In this document: positions 25,159 to 36,202 of the stretch, piece after piece
How the letters are laid out: every line of letters starts with the position of its first letter
Numbering within the stretch: the first letter of the stretch is position 1
Source of the DNA: Chlorella sorokiniana
Lineage: Eukaryota; Chlorophyta; Trebouxiophyceae; Chlorellales; Chlorellaceae
Reading direction: 5' to 3'
NCBI GenBank assembly: GCA_025917655.1
Contig: CP084620.1
Coordinates: forward strand, 2,418,001-2,482,000
DNA length: 64,000 nt
Translations under genes and position numbers: made by a program
Notes under the pieces: generated by a model
Told to the model about the DNA's origin: nothing
What the model saw: only the letters and a program-made list of their open reading frames with translations
The model's database searches: none

Positions 25159-26614
25159 CTAGAAAACAAACTTGAGCGCGGTCGGCACCACCTTCTTCAA
25201 GCCCTCCACGATGCCTTTCTCCGGCAGGATCTTCGAGATGAAGTCGCTCTGGCTGAACTGCTGCGCGAGCTTGTGGGACTCTACAGGAGGCCACACACAG
25301 GGCGCACCTGAGCCTCACCTGCCGGCACCGTTGTGTCATTCCTCAATTCGGGAAGCCTGCCGCAGCTGCTCCAGCAATCAGAACACAGCACCCTGCGCAC
25401 GGAATGCATCTGCACAACACCCTGCTGTCGCCTCTGCACCCACCGGAAGTGCAATGTGCCCAGCACTTCGAGTACTCCTCGTCCACCGCTGCGTTGATGC
25501 AGGCGCGGGCCTGCATGCGCAGGTGCGGGTCCTGGATGACCTCCAGCCGGTCCGGCTCCTGCGCACGAGGGCCAGCCTGGGCACGTTTGAGGGCGCCGCA
25601 TCGCGCAGCACCGGGGCCGTGGGGCAACTGGGCAGCGGCGGAGGCTGAGCGAGGGTGCGATAGCACGCCGCCGCCCCACCTCGTACAGCTGGGAGAGGAG
25701 CTCGTAGGGGAGGGGCACCTTGTTGGACGCGCAGTGCAGCTCAAACTGGGTCACACCCCTGCAGGCGGGGGAGGAAGTAGGCCTTCCATGGGTTGCATGT
25801 TCCCCTGGCAGCAAGCTCAACAAGCGAAAAAGGCAACCCACGCCCAGCCCTCCTCGCCTGCGCGTGGCCACCTGCTTGCGCGCCAGCTCCCACTCGCTGA
25901 TCAGCAGGCGATCGCGTATCTTCTCAGCAGAGGCGATGTAACCCCGGCTCATGAGCTGCAGGCAGGCGGAGCGCTGCGGGCTGGGAAGGGAAGCGCAGCC
26001 AGCCAGCATGCCAGGCAGGGGTGGCCGCCGCCCGCGTGCACTCCAGCTGCGTCTTTGTGCACGTCCATGCGCCGCAACGTGAGCCCCACCTGCGTGAAGG
26101 TGTCCATCATGCTGTCCCAAGACTTCTCGTCATGCTGCACCGAGGAAGGGGGAGAAGGGGGAGAGGGAAAAGGGAAGGACTGCATCAAGTCATCATCTGG
26201 CCATGAGGCAAAATCAATGTCCTGGTCTGAATGTGCTCCTCAACGCCCGCAGCGCCCCCTCACCGCGACCTGGTCATCCTGCTGGTGCTGCAGCTGCTCC
26301 ATGGCGTCGACCTTGCCGCTGCCAGCGGAGCGCACCGCCTCTGCCAAGCCAACCGCCCGATGCCGCGCCCTGTCGTTAAGCTGCTCCAGCTGCGCCGCGA
26401 TCTCTTCCATGCTGTGTTTTGAAAATGCATGTGCGTATGGGAAGGGAGGGAGGTCGATGTTAAGGTCCTGTAGAGGGCGGTACAGGCGGCGCTTGCAGGC
26501 AGGCGCCTGCCGACAAGGTTTCTGGCGGCGGCCAGCTGCCACAGGACTCGTGCCGCAAGCAAGTGCTCCTTACCGCTCTGACAAGGCGTCCACATCGTTG
26601 CGCAGATCAGCCAT
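25159..26614 (-). CDS. Uncharacterised protein, tandem paralogue A (DPHLRMQAR family)
   Basis: I do not recognise the family. The start used is the ATG of MADLRNDVDALSE at 26614; the frame stays open upstream without a better ATG. Exons then encode SMEEIAAQLEQLNDRARHR (predicted helix), SWDSMMDTFTQVGLTLRRMD, SAEKIRDRLLISEWELARKQ, GVTQFELHCASNKVPLPYEL, RLEVIQDPHLRMQARACI and KLAQQFSQSDFISKILPEKG, ending ALKFVF and a TAG. The protein is largely helical, has no obvious membrane segment or signal peptide, and has no catalytic motif I can name. Every exon after the first has a counterpart in the gene immediately upstream, in the same order and with matching intron positions, so the two arose by tandem duplication. 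Confidence 0.7.
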
Positions 26615-27118
26615 GGCGCCTTCATCCTGGCTCGCGGGTGACAAAGCACTGGTTGCTGCCCCGTCAGCCTTGGCACCCCCTGCTCGTCGCCGCCTAGGAA
26701 CATCAAGGCGCTGTATGCTCGCGTTCTCATGGGCGCTTGTGCTCGTTTGAATGTGGTGCAGCTGCTTCTGCTGCTGCAAGGGGCAACCCCAGTCGGCAGG
26801 TTGCGGAGAGTCGAGGGCAGCGCGCCTGCATCTTACTAGCAGTTACAAAGCATATAAGAGGAGGAATAAAAGCTCCAGTATCGGCAGAGACGACTACTGA
26901 CGGTCGAAGAAGTACAGGTGGGATGTGGTGTATTGCTTACTAAACGGGCCGTCCAGGCGGAGCATGGAGTCTTTCTCATTGTAAATCCACATGCTTAAAT
27001 AAATGGGAAGTTCAAGGTCTTGACTCAAGCAACGGCCCTGCTGCTAGGTCTGTCATAGACACGCGTCGGCCGCCGCTGCAATGCAACAGCGGATTTCAGG
27101 CTCTGCAGCTCCTCTCTG
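26615..27118. other. Spacer between the two tandem paralogues
   Basis: About 500 bases, more AT-rich than the flanking exons. It should hold the promoter of paralogue A and the 3' UTR of paralogue B. A minus-strand TGTAA (plus 26843-26847) is a candidate poly(A) signal about 270 bases past the stop of paralogue B. No further gene is supported. Confidence 0.5.
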
Positions 27119-28590
27119 CTACGCGCTCCCCACGCTCCCCATCATGGGCGCCACAAACTTGCGCAGCGAATCGATGACGCCGTGCTCGATGGGGTCTGGC
27201 ACCAGCTTGGAAATGAACTCGGCCTCCGAAAACTGCTGCGCCAGCTTCTGCGCCTCCACCGTGCACGCCGCCCATGCCTTGACTCGCTCCTCGGACTCGG
27301 CCTGCGCATTGGAGGTGTGGTCAGAGGAGCTTTGAGGTGTGATCAGAACAGCACGCGGTCGCGCTTCACCACGGAAGTTGCCTGCATTGTGCCTCCACCA
27401 CGCGGAGCCCCGCTGCGAAGCGACTGTGCCCCAGACGCGGCCAGACGCGGACGGTGCCTGCCGCTTGAACGGCTGCGCCCGCGCAACAGCAGCTTCCCCC
27501 GGCAGCTGCCACGCGAGGAGCTGGGGGCACGCACCTGGGTGATGATGGAGCGGGCCTGCATGCGCAGGTGTGGGTCCTCGATGGCCCGCAGGTCGGTGGG
27601 ATCCTGCGCGGGGTGCAAGCGCGGCGGCAGCCCCGGTCACGCTGCGTCACATGGCATCCGCACCGCAAACCGGCAGATTGTGCGGCCTCGACGCCGCCAC
27701 TGCTCGCTTACGTCGTACAGGTCGGTGATGGCGTCGAAGGGCAGCGACACGTTGTTGGCAGCGCAGTACGCCTCGAAGCGGCTCACGCCCCTGCAGCGCA
27801 CACAACAGCAGCAGGCTCGATCAAGCGAGGACGCCAGCCTGTGCGGGAGCCACCGCGGACCCCCTTCGTACACACACAGCAAGGCAGCGAGGCAGCAGGC
27901 CGGGGGAGAGGCAAGGCAGGCAGCCTTGGGGGGGGCTGCGTGCGTGCTGCCGCTCACACTTGCAGGGCGATGGGGCGCAGGCCGAGCTCCCACTCCGTCA
28001 CCATCAGCCGGTTGCGCAGCGACTCCACCGTGCGCAGGTACGTCTTGGACAGCGCCAGCGTGAAGCTCTGCCGGTAGCTCTCCCACGGCTGGTCTTGCTC
28101 GTCCGCCTGCGGCGCCGCCAGCACAGCGTGGGCAGCGCACACACCCCCGGGCAGCGCAGCCTGCACGCACGGCTGGAGCACGCACCGGGCGCCAGGCGGC
28201 GCCCTGCTGCCGCCCTCACCGGCAGCTCCAGCTGCCCGTCGCCGTGCTGGGCCAGCAGCCTGTCCATCTCGCGGTCGTCGCGCAGGATGGCCCGCAGCGC
28301 CACCGCGCGGTCGCGCCCCGGTCCTCCAGCTGCTGCAGCGACGCCTCCATCTCCTCCACTCGGTCCCGCAGCTCCAGGCAGTGAGCTATCAACCGCTCGA
28401 TGTCCACCTGCTGCCGCATGTCCGTCACGTCCATGCCCTTGCGCTGGCCCCCAGGGCCGCTGCTCCTGCTGCCAGGCACCGCGGCCACGACGGCCGACGC
28501 GTGCCGCCGCTTGCCCACGGCAGGTGGCGAGAGCCTGGGCCGGCAGGCGCTGCTCAGGCCGATCATTGTCGTGACGGCTGATGCAGTCAT
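27119..28590 (-). CDS. Uncharacterised protein, tandem paralogue B (DPHLRMQAR family)
   Basis: Family unknown; paralogue of the gene ending at 25159. The ATG at 28590 opens MTASAVTTMIGLSSACRPRL, a leader absent from paralogue A. A heptad-rich helix follows (VDIERLIAHCLELRDRVEEM), then AVALRAILRDDREMDRLLAQ, SFTLALSKTYLRTVESLRNR, LMVTEWELGLRP, GVSRFEAYCAANNVSLPFDA, DLRAIEDPHLRMQARSIITQ and KLAQQFSEAEFISKLVPDPI, ending GSVGSA and a TAG. The serine/alanine/arginine-rich leader could be an organelle transit peptide, but this is only composition-based. Around plus 28316-28319 a CCCC run appears one base short: allowing one more base joins the two well-formed helical stretches. The role is not predictable from sequence. 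Confidence 0.7.
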
Positions 28591-28878
28591 AATCGTGCGG
28601 CAGGGTGGGCTGCCGCTGTCGAAACCCAGGGGCGCAAACGTTTGCGCTGCGCACCCTCCTCTACTGAAGTTTTCAGCACAAAAAGCAGCAATCGACAGCC
28701 TCACAAACTGCATGAGCCGTGCCGGAAGGCATGCAAGGAGGGGCAACTCCAAGATGGCCAACCAGTGGGTGGCGGCATCTCCCCCGATCTGCCGCAAGGG
28801 CTCGGCTGCAACGGCTGCGAGGCCTCGCTCATGTTCAAAACACAGAATCTACCCTACATCACTCAGTGTACATGGCTG

Positions 28879-31800
28879 TCATACAGTTCCCTCCGCACGG
28901 TACACGCCCTTCAGGCTCGGGTGCCGCTCCTCGGCGGCCTCCAGCGCGCTGGCCACGCTGCGCCCGGCAAGCAGCGCCCGTAGAAGGCGGCGAAGAAGCT
29001 GCAGCAGTCCTGCAGGCCGGGCTCCGCGCGGGTCCGCCCAGCATCGCCAGCCTCCTGCGCACGGCACACCACGAGCCGGGCACCCGCCGACAGCAGGGCC
29101 GCGGCAAAGCCCCGCGGCAGCGCCGCCGTGCAGACGACCACTTGGCCTCTGATGAGCCAGGCCAGGGAGGCCAGGCCGCCCTGCCGCAGCACCACCTCGG
29201 GGCTGCAGCCGGACAGCAGCAGCGTGGACAGCGGGCCGCCGTCGGTCCACTGCGTCTGGCTGCTCAGCGCGCTAAGCGTGCGACCTCCCCCAGCGCCACG
29301 CTCGGCTGCCGCGCAAAACGTCCGACAGGCGCGCCCCGGCTGCTGCATGCCCATGGTCTGTAGCAGGGCGGATGCCTCATCGCCTGCATCGCACCAGCGA
29401 CGGTGCGGCGTGAACCTACGATGCCCTCAACGGCACAAGCGATGCCTCGCCCATCGTGACGCTTGCTCAGGCTTGCCAGGGCAGGCCTGTCCCCCACAAA
29501 AGTAGACGCAGCGGGGCGCGGCACACCCACTTGGATCTGCCACGGCCTGCAGCCTCTGCCTCCACCGCAGCACCAGGCCATCCCCCGCCAGCGCCTCCGC
29601 GCCCAGGTGCAGCACGCCAACCGAGGGCAGCGCCGCCGCCAGCTGCCTCTCCAGCTCAGCCGCCAGCTCACGCTCCGCCTCGCTGCTTGCCGCACTGGAT
29701 TCGACAGCCGAGCTGCCAACCGCCGCGGCTCGCAGCGTGGCTGCCCGCGCAGTCTGATTGTTCCTGAACGGGCTGCTCCCAGGGCTGCTGCTCCTGTCGG
29801 CATGTATGGCGCCGCTGCCCTGCGGGGCAGGCGCTCGTCCCAGCCGGTTGTTGGCTGGTGGTGATGCCGGCGCACCCGCAGCTGCTGCTGCTGCTGGCGG
29901 CACCGCCAGCTGCTGCTGCTTGGCCGGGCTGCCGAACCAGCTGTTGAGGTAGGCAGACAAGCCGCCGCTCTCTTCTGCTGCCCCGCTGCTCTCTGCTACC
30001 TCCGCATCAGCCGGTGCATCTGCCTGCGCTGCCGCCGCGACTGCCACCGTCTGGCTGGCTGCCACGCCGCTTCCTGGTGCTGCTGCCGCCACCGCTACCA
30101 CTGCTGCTGCTGCTGCGGTTGGCGTCTGAACCGCTGCAGGCTGCAGCCCTGCTGCCTGCTCAGGCCTGTCAGCCGCAGCGTCAGCGGGGAGGACCAGCCG
30201 CTGCAGGTTGAGCACCGCCGCGCAGCCGGGCAGGCCGGCCAGGCTGGCGGCCACACCGTCGTCCACGCTTGCCTGCCGCCCCGCCAGCCGCGGCGCGTGC
30301 AGCACCACCAGCTTCCGCCGGCTGCCCAGCCGCAGCGAGCCGGCGGCGGCGGCGGCAGGGACGGCCGCTGCCGCCTCAGCCGCCGGTGCGCTGCCCAGCG
30401 CCGCCGCCGCCTCTGCAAACTTGGCCTGGGTGGCGGGCTGGGCGATGTAGTCGTCGGTGGCCGCCTCCAGCGCCGCCCAGCGCTGCGGATCCGTTTCGTC
30501 CAGCTCCATCGCACAGCGAGGGTCCTCCGCGCAGAACCTGAGGGGGGAGGGGCGGCGGGTGCGCAGGGCGGCGCACGCTCAGCTCTCCTGCTGCAAATCA
30601 AGGCTGGACTGAGAGGCCTGCTGATGCTGAGGGCCCAGCGGGCGTGCCCACCCACCAACCTGAAGTACTTGACCCCCGGCACCAGCGGCAGCAGCGTGGC
30701 CACCGCCTCGTCTGCCCTCGTCACGCTCGTGCTGCGCATGGGTGGGTGGGTGTGCGTGTGGGTGTGGGTGTGGGTGTGGGTGTGGTGAGAGGGGAATATA
30801 AGGATGCCTTGGGCACGAGTGGATCGATGGTGGTATGGGCGGGGGAGTAAGCGCAACGGGCTGTCTTTAACGCGGCAGCAGCGGCCGCTGGGAGCACCTC
30901 TCCGCTGGCAGGAGGGCGCGACGCCTTTGGAGCGCCGCCGCCGCCCCACGCACGAGCCCGTGCGCACGCGGGGCGGCAGCCAGGCCGCACCTGGACTCAA
31001 TCAGGATGGCCCCCGTTTCCATGAAGGTGGTGAGGCCCTTGTCGCGCCGCGCGGGCGGCGCCACCCCCACCCCCAGGCTGACCACGGTGCCCAGGGGCAG
31101 GTCGGGCCACAGCAGGCGCGCCTCCTGCAGCGCCACCACCACCGGGTTGTTGGCGGTGACGGCGCCGTCCTGGAACTTGTCGCCGCCGCAGCTGCGAGCG
31201 GGGGAGAAGGGGGAGGGGGGCATGGGCCTGTTAGAAATGAGAGACGGTGAACATGAGAGGGAAGGGCGGTGGTGCGTGCTGCCAGCAGCCGCAGGATACC
31301 GATAGGGGTGGGCAAGGTGTGCCCCGGGCAGCTGGACCCGTGCCGTGCCGGCGAGGACGCCGGCCCCCACCCCCACCCACGCCATACATGCCCTGGCATC
31401 AAAAACACCTCCAAAACAACAAAAACAACAAAACAAAGGCACCTGAAGTCCTCCAGGTAGAAGGATGCGGCGGAGGAGGCGCGCACCGCCTGCCACACCG
31501 GGTGCTTGCAGGAGCCGGCGTGGGCGGAGATGCAGGCCGCCAGCTGCGCAGACCCGGGGGGCAGCTGGTAGTTGCGGAAGACGTAGGGCGGGGCGGGGGA
31601 GACGGAGGCCAGGGTGGAGACGAGGGCGACGTGGGGCACCGGCAGGCCCGCAGTGTCTGCACAACGCACAGGGAAGGAGAGAGGGACAGCAGGCTGAGCA
31701 AGCAGAACAGAAAGGTGTGCCCACACCTCGAAGTATCCCGATCTCGTCCACCCGCCAACGGCTGGGCAGGCGTGGGGAGCGGGGCATGAGCAGGCGCATG

Positions 31801-34800
31801 CGCAGGGAGGGCGAGCCGCCCGCTCCCACCGATCATGGCGTCGCCGATGCAGCGCTCGTGCCGGCTGAAGTCGCAGTACTCCCGCAGCAGCGACTCTGAG
31901 GGGCGGGGAGGGACAACAACACGCAGAAACGTCAGTCGACTGAGGCAAGCGGGACAGACTGCCACAAAAATGCCAGTCGCAAAGAAGGAGGGCCCGGCCT
32001 GCTCCAACAAGTGCCACACTGAGTGCCGGCCGGCCACCACAGGCAGCTGCTTGCACTGTGTGAATTGCCTCCCACCCTCCCCACACACCCCTGCCCCGCC
32101 CCCGCTAAACTTGCCAGCTATGCCATCTCATCCCCCCATGCTCACCGTACACCGCCGCATCGTGCTTGTACCCCACCACCACCGCACGCACGTGGGAGGT
32201 CTTGCTCTGGAAGGTGCGGTAAAAGGCCTGCAGAAGTGGGCCGGCGGGGGTTCAACCACGCCGTTGCTGGATGGGTGCTGAGCGTGGTGGGTCCCTGTCG
32301 ACCTGCGCCGCAGCAGCGTTGCCCAGGGCCAGCTGGCAGCATGCTCTGCTCAGGCCAGGCCCTGGCTTGCCGCCACCCTCGCTCCTCGTGCGCCCAGCCC
32401 CCGCCTGCCCTGCGCACCTCCACCCAGCCCTCCTTGGCGTCGCCCTTGGCGGCGGGCACCACCCTGGAGAACACCTTCTGGCCCAGCACCTTGTAGATGA
32501 AGGTGCACTGCTCCACGCTCATGCGGCGCAGGCCCAGGGCCACTGCCAGCAGGCCCCCGTGCTGGTGCCCACTGCGCCAGGGGGACAGGATGGGGGGATG
32601 CGGGCGGGAATTCGGGAGGAGGGATGCGGGCGGGAATTTGGGAGGGGGGATGCGGGCGGGATTGGGAGGGGGATGCGGGTGGGATTGGGAGGGGGGATGC
32701 GGGCGAGAATTTGGGAGGAGGGATGCGGGCGGGATTGGGAGGGGGGATGCGGGCGGGATTGGGAGGGGGATGCGGGCGGGAATCTGGGAGGGGAGGGATG
32801 CGGGCGGGAACTTGGGAGGGGAGGGATGCGGGCGGGAATTTGGGAGGGGGGATGCGGGCGGGATTGGGAGGGGGATGCGGGCGGGAATTTGGGAGGGGGG
32901 ATGCGGGCGGGATTGGGAGGGGGGATGCGGGCGGGATTAGGAGGGGGGATGCGGGCGGGATTGGGAGGGGGGCAGGAGCGCAGCGAGAGTTCAGGCGGAC
33001 CCACACATGCAGCGGAGCCGCCATGCAACTGCGCCGGCCAGCCGCAGCCCCAGCCAGCCAGCCGCGGCCCCACCTATCAGGTCAAACATGTCGGGGATGC
33101 GGCGGCCGGAGTGGCGCTCCAGCTCGCGCAGCAGGCGCACCGTGGCCATGCCCTTCATGCCGCCGCCATCTGGGGACGGGGTAGGGATGCGTGGGGAGGG
33201 GTGCGTGGTGAGCAGGGGAGGGGCAACCCCGACAGAGCATGCGACAGAGCATGTGAGAGGCATGAATGACACCACAAATGCCACACAACAGGCTGCCTAT
33301 TGCAGCAGCGTGCTGCAAGGGCTTGGGGGTGGGCAGCGCTGCAGGGAGGGGCGCACCCAAGGAGAGGATGCGCAGGCCTCGGCCCTGGATGGGCGGCTTG
33401 CCAGCCGCGCGCCGCACCAGGTCGTTCTCCCCAGAATGGCCAGCACGCGCAGCGCAGCGGCCTGCGGGCAGCAGCGAAGGGCGGCAGAGAGGACCGTCAT
33501 GCAGTGACAGCGGAAAGCGTTTCAAGCCAAAAGTTTGCAACGTAGCAGCTGGAAATGGAGCCAGCGAGCAGCTGGCCAGCGGCAAAGAAACGCCGCGGGC
33601 CTCGCCTGCACTTTGGCGGGCGCGTCTCGGTCCAGCGCCAGCTGCGACAGCCGCCGCATGAGCCCCGTGTTGCGTTCCAGCCGCTGCTGGTTGTCGGGGC
33701 AGAAGGCCAGGTTGCCCAGCGCCTTGAGCGCCGCCGTGCGCGCCGCCTGCCGCGGGCTGGCTGCGACGGCGGCGCCCGCTCCCAGCTCCGCGGCAGCGGC
33801 CGCCGCGGTGGTGGTGGCAGCTTCCGGGGGAACTTCTGCTGTCAGCTGCTCCTCCGGACCCACCGCCAGCTCCTCGAGGGAGAGCAGCAGGTCATCGGAA
33901 GCCAGCCTGGCGGAGGCGGCGGGGGAGGAGTAGGCGATGGCGGCCAGCAGGCGCAGCGTGCTGAGCTGGCGCGCCGCGTCACCCCCGCCAGCAGGCGCAT
34001 CACCGCCGCCGCGTCGTTCTCCACCACGGCCTCCGCCAGGCCGGGGCTGTGCTCCGCCAGCAGCGTCAGCGTGCGGCACGTCTCCGCCACAACCACGGGG
34101 TTGTCGGACAGAGCCATGAGCACCTGCGGGCAAGCGGGTGGGGCGCCCGAGATGGGCGGCGCACGACGGCACGCAGCCCAGCCGCTCACACACCAGCACA
34201 GCAGCAGGCGGCCTGTGCAGCTGCTGTTGCAGCGAGGTGGACAACCGTGAACAGCACGTGAGAGCCGCCGGCAGCCCCAGCCGCGCACCAGCTGCTGCAG
34301 CCCGTTCTCCTGCTTCGCCATCAGCTCCCGGTTCTTGGGATCCTCCTCCGCCAGCGTGCCTGCGTACCGCGGGACTCATTACGCCCATCAGCACGCCCAT
34401 GCATCTAGAGCGACAACTTCCAAGCAAGTCTGGCCACGGCAAGGTGCCCACATCGGGTTCAAACAAACGCACCGCCCCCCCGCTCACGCAGCGCCCGCCA
34501 GCAGCGGGTGGTGGCCCGAGCTGCGGCGCAGCATGAGCGCAAAGATGGGGCGCAGCTTGTCGCTCTGCTTGCTGTCCCACAGCGGGATGGCCAGGCCGGA
34601 GCCGGCTGCCCCGGGCGGCGCGGCGGCATCTCCACTTTGAAGCGGGAGTAGCCGGGGTCAGCTGTCACCCGCAGGTTGGCCACCTGCAGCAGAGCGGCGG
34701 GGACAGCCTGGCCGGATGAGGACAGCCCAAACAGCTGTGACAGCCGCAACGCCGGGCGCGCCATGACGGCTGCTCGCAAAGCAGTACGGCAGCTACGCCG

Positions 34801-36202
34801 GGCCAGCAAGAAAGCGAGTGGGAGCCAAGGCAGCAGCATCCCCTGTGCCCTGGGAGGGGCGGCGGCGGCCAGCGCCTCACCGTGAGGTGCCTGAGGCGGG
34901 CGCAGGGCGATATTTCGGGCAGGTACTCGAGGGGTTGTCGTACAGGTGCAGCACGCTGCAGGCACACGAGGGGGGTGATGAGTGGAGCGTGCGTATACAG
35001 GGGGGGGGGGCCACAACTGTAAAGGGCGTTGTAACCAGCCCAGAAGCACCAGCCCGTGGAACAGGTGCAGCGCACACCGATGCCGCCTCTGTTCTACATG
35101 TGGCAAGCACACAAGCAAGGAGCCTCCCGCCGAGCCGGGCTCGCCCACCTCAGGCTGCGCAGCGACGCGAAGCTGAGCAGCACGCTGGCCAGCCGGTTGT
35201 GCTGCAGCGTCAGCTCCTCCAGCAGCTCACACTGACGCAGCTCGCCTGCGGAGCCACAGCGCACAGGTGTGGGCGCTGCTGCCTGCCACATGAGCCACAT
35301 CGCTGCCGATAAAACCTCGAGCTACTGAGCACTGAATGCAACGCTCGTCAGGCTGAACAATTGCAGGGCGGCCCTGGCTGGACCCTCAGGAGCACACCTG
35401 GCAGGATGGTGAGCTGGTTGGAGTCTGCCGCCAGCACCCGCAGCTTCGTCAGCCTGCCGATGTCGGGGGCAGGATGCGCAGCTGGTTGCCCACCACGCGC
35501 AGCTCCTGGGGGAGGCCGGGGGAGGCGAGGAGCAGACGTATGAAGCCGGGCAAGGCGGGGCAGCAAATGGGAGCAGCAGCCGCAACCGTGCACAAACTGT
35601 CACCAGCAGCCCTGCCTGAGTTGTGCCAGACAACCAGCCCAGCCAGGCCGGCCCCCACCTGCAGCTCGGTGAGCGACGCGATGGCCGCAGGCACAGCGCC
35701 CAGCCCCGCGTGGCTCAGGTTGAGCACCCGCAGCGCGGCAAAGCGGCGCAGCACGCGGGCGTCCGCCAGCGCTGCCACCGCGCCCGCATCCGCGGCGCGC
35801 AGGCGCGTCACCGCAGACACGTCCAGCGTGCTCCAGAGGGCCAGGGCCACCGAGGTGCTCATGGCGGCGGTGCCCGAGGTGCGCACCAGCTCTGCGGCGA
35901 CCAGCTGCGGCGGCTGGTCTCCACGGCGAGCGACAGCCGCACCGCGGCCTGGCCAAACCCCGCCGCCGCCACCACGCCCAGCAGCTGCTGCCGCGCCGGG
36001 GACAGCTGCACCCGCACATGCTCGTGCACCAGGTCGGGCTGGCCAGCACCCCCTGCACTGCCGCCAGCACGGCCGCCTCGCCGTCCGCCGCCGTCCACGT
36101 CACCTCCAACTCCTGCTGGTGACTGCACCCATCCGAACAAGCTATATACGGCGCAAGTCGTCTTTGCCAGGACGAAACGCAGACCACCCTTTGCCCTGCC
36201 AT
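28879..36202 (-). CDS. PLAI: Phospholipase A I (PLAI): LRR, armadillo and patatin-like lipid acyl hydrolase
   Basis: Plant PLAI hydrolyses galactolipids and phospholipids and feeds basal jasmonate-type signalling. The domain order matches Arabidopsis PLAI throughout. LRRs lie at 34.7-35.9 kb (LRVLNLSHAGLGAVPAAIAS; LRVLAADSNQLTILPG; LEELTLQHNRLASVL), then ARM-type helices at 33.6-34.3 kb (VVAETCRTLTLLAEHSPGLA; ALKALGNLAFCPDNQQRL). The patatin domain has DGGGMKGMATVRLLRELERH, the nucleophile elbow GTSTGG, and SCKHPVWQAVRASSAASFYL. The dyad aspartate is in GDKFQDGAVTANNPVVVALQ, followed by ELDETDPQRW. The C-terminal region ends FFAAFYG and SLKGVYRAEGTV. The first ATG (36202) gives MAGQRVVCVSSWQRR; a spliced upstream start is possible. 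The GTSTGG exon is one base short in a C run at plus 32554-32558, and the first coding exons also show offsets. Confidence 0.9.
30741..30785. repeat. Short TGTGGG-type tandem repeat in an intron
   Basis: About six copies of a six-base GTGTGG unit lie in an intron of the PLAI gene. The unit resembles some telomere repeats but is not the TTTAGGG type expected in these algae. Confidence 0.7.
32595..32972. repeat. G-rich minisatellite, about 15 units, inside a PLAI intron
   Basis: About fifteen head-to-tail units begin with GGGATGCGGGCGGGA. They fall into two length classes, one with AATTTGGGAGG (26-28 bases) and one with ATTGGGAGG (about 24 bases). The array lies in the intron between the exon carrying DGGGMKG and the exon carrying the GTSTGG nucleophile. 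The G-rich strand is the template strand of the gene, so the nascent transcript is C-rich. Each unit has several GGG or GGGG tracts, suitable for G-quadruplex formation. Confidence 0.9.

Noticed and set aside
30741-30785. TGTGGG repeat as an interstitial telomere
   Set aside because: The unit does not match the TTTAGGG telomere type of these algae and lies inside an intron.
32271-33269. Long plus-strand frame with repeated GGCGRDWEGD-like units
   Set aside because: It is created by the minisatellite in a minus-strand intron; one unit length not divisible by three happens to stay open because the repeat has no stops.
36143-36148. TATATA on the plus strand as a possible TATA box for PLAI
   Set aside because: It lies inside the predicted first coding exon, downstream of the chosen ATG. 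It would require a different, unsupported start exon.
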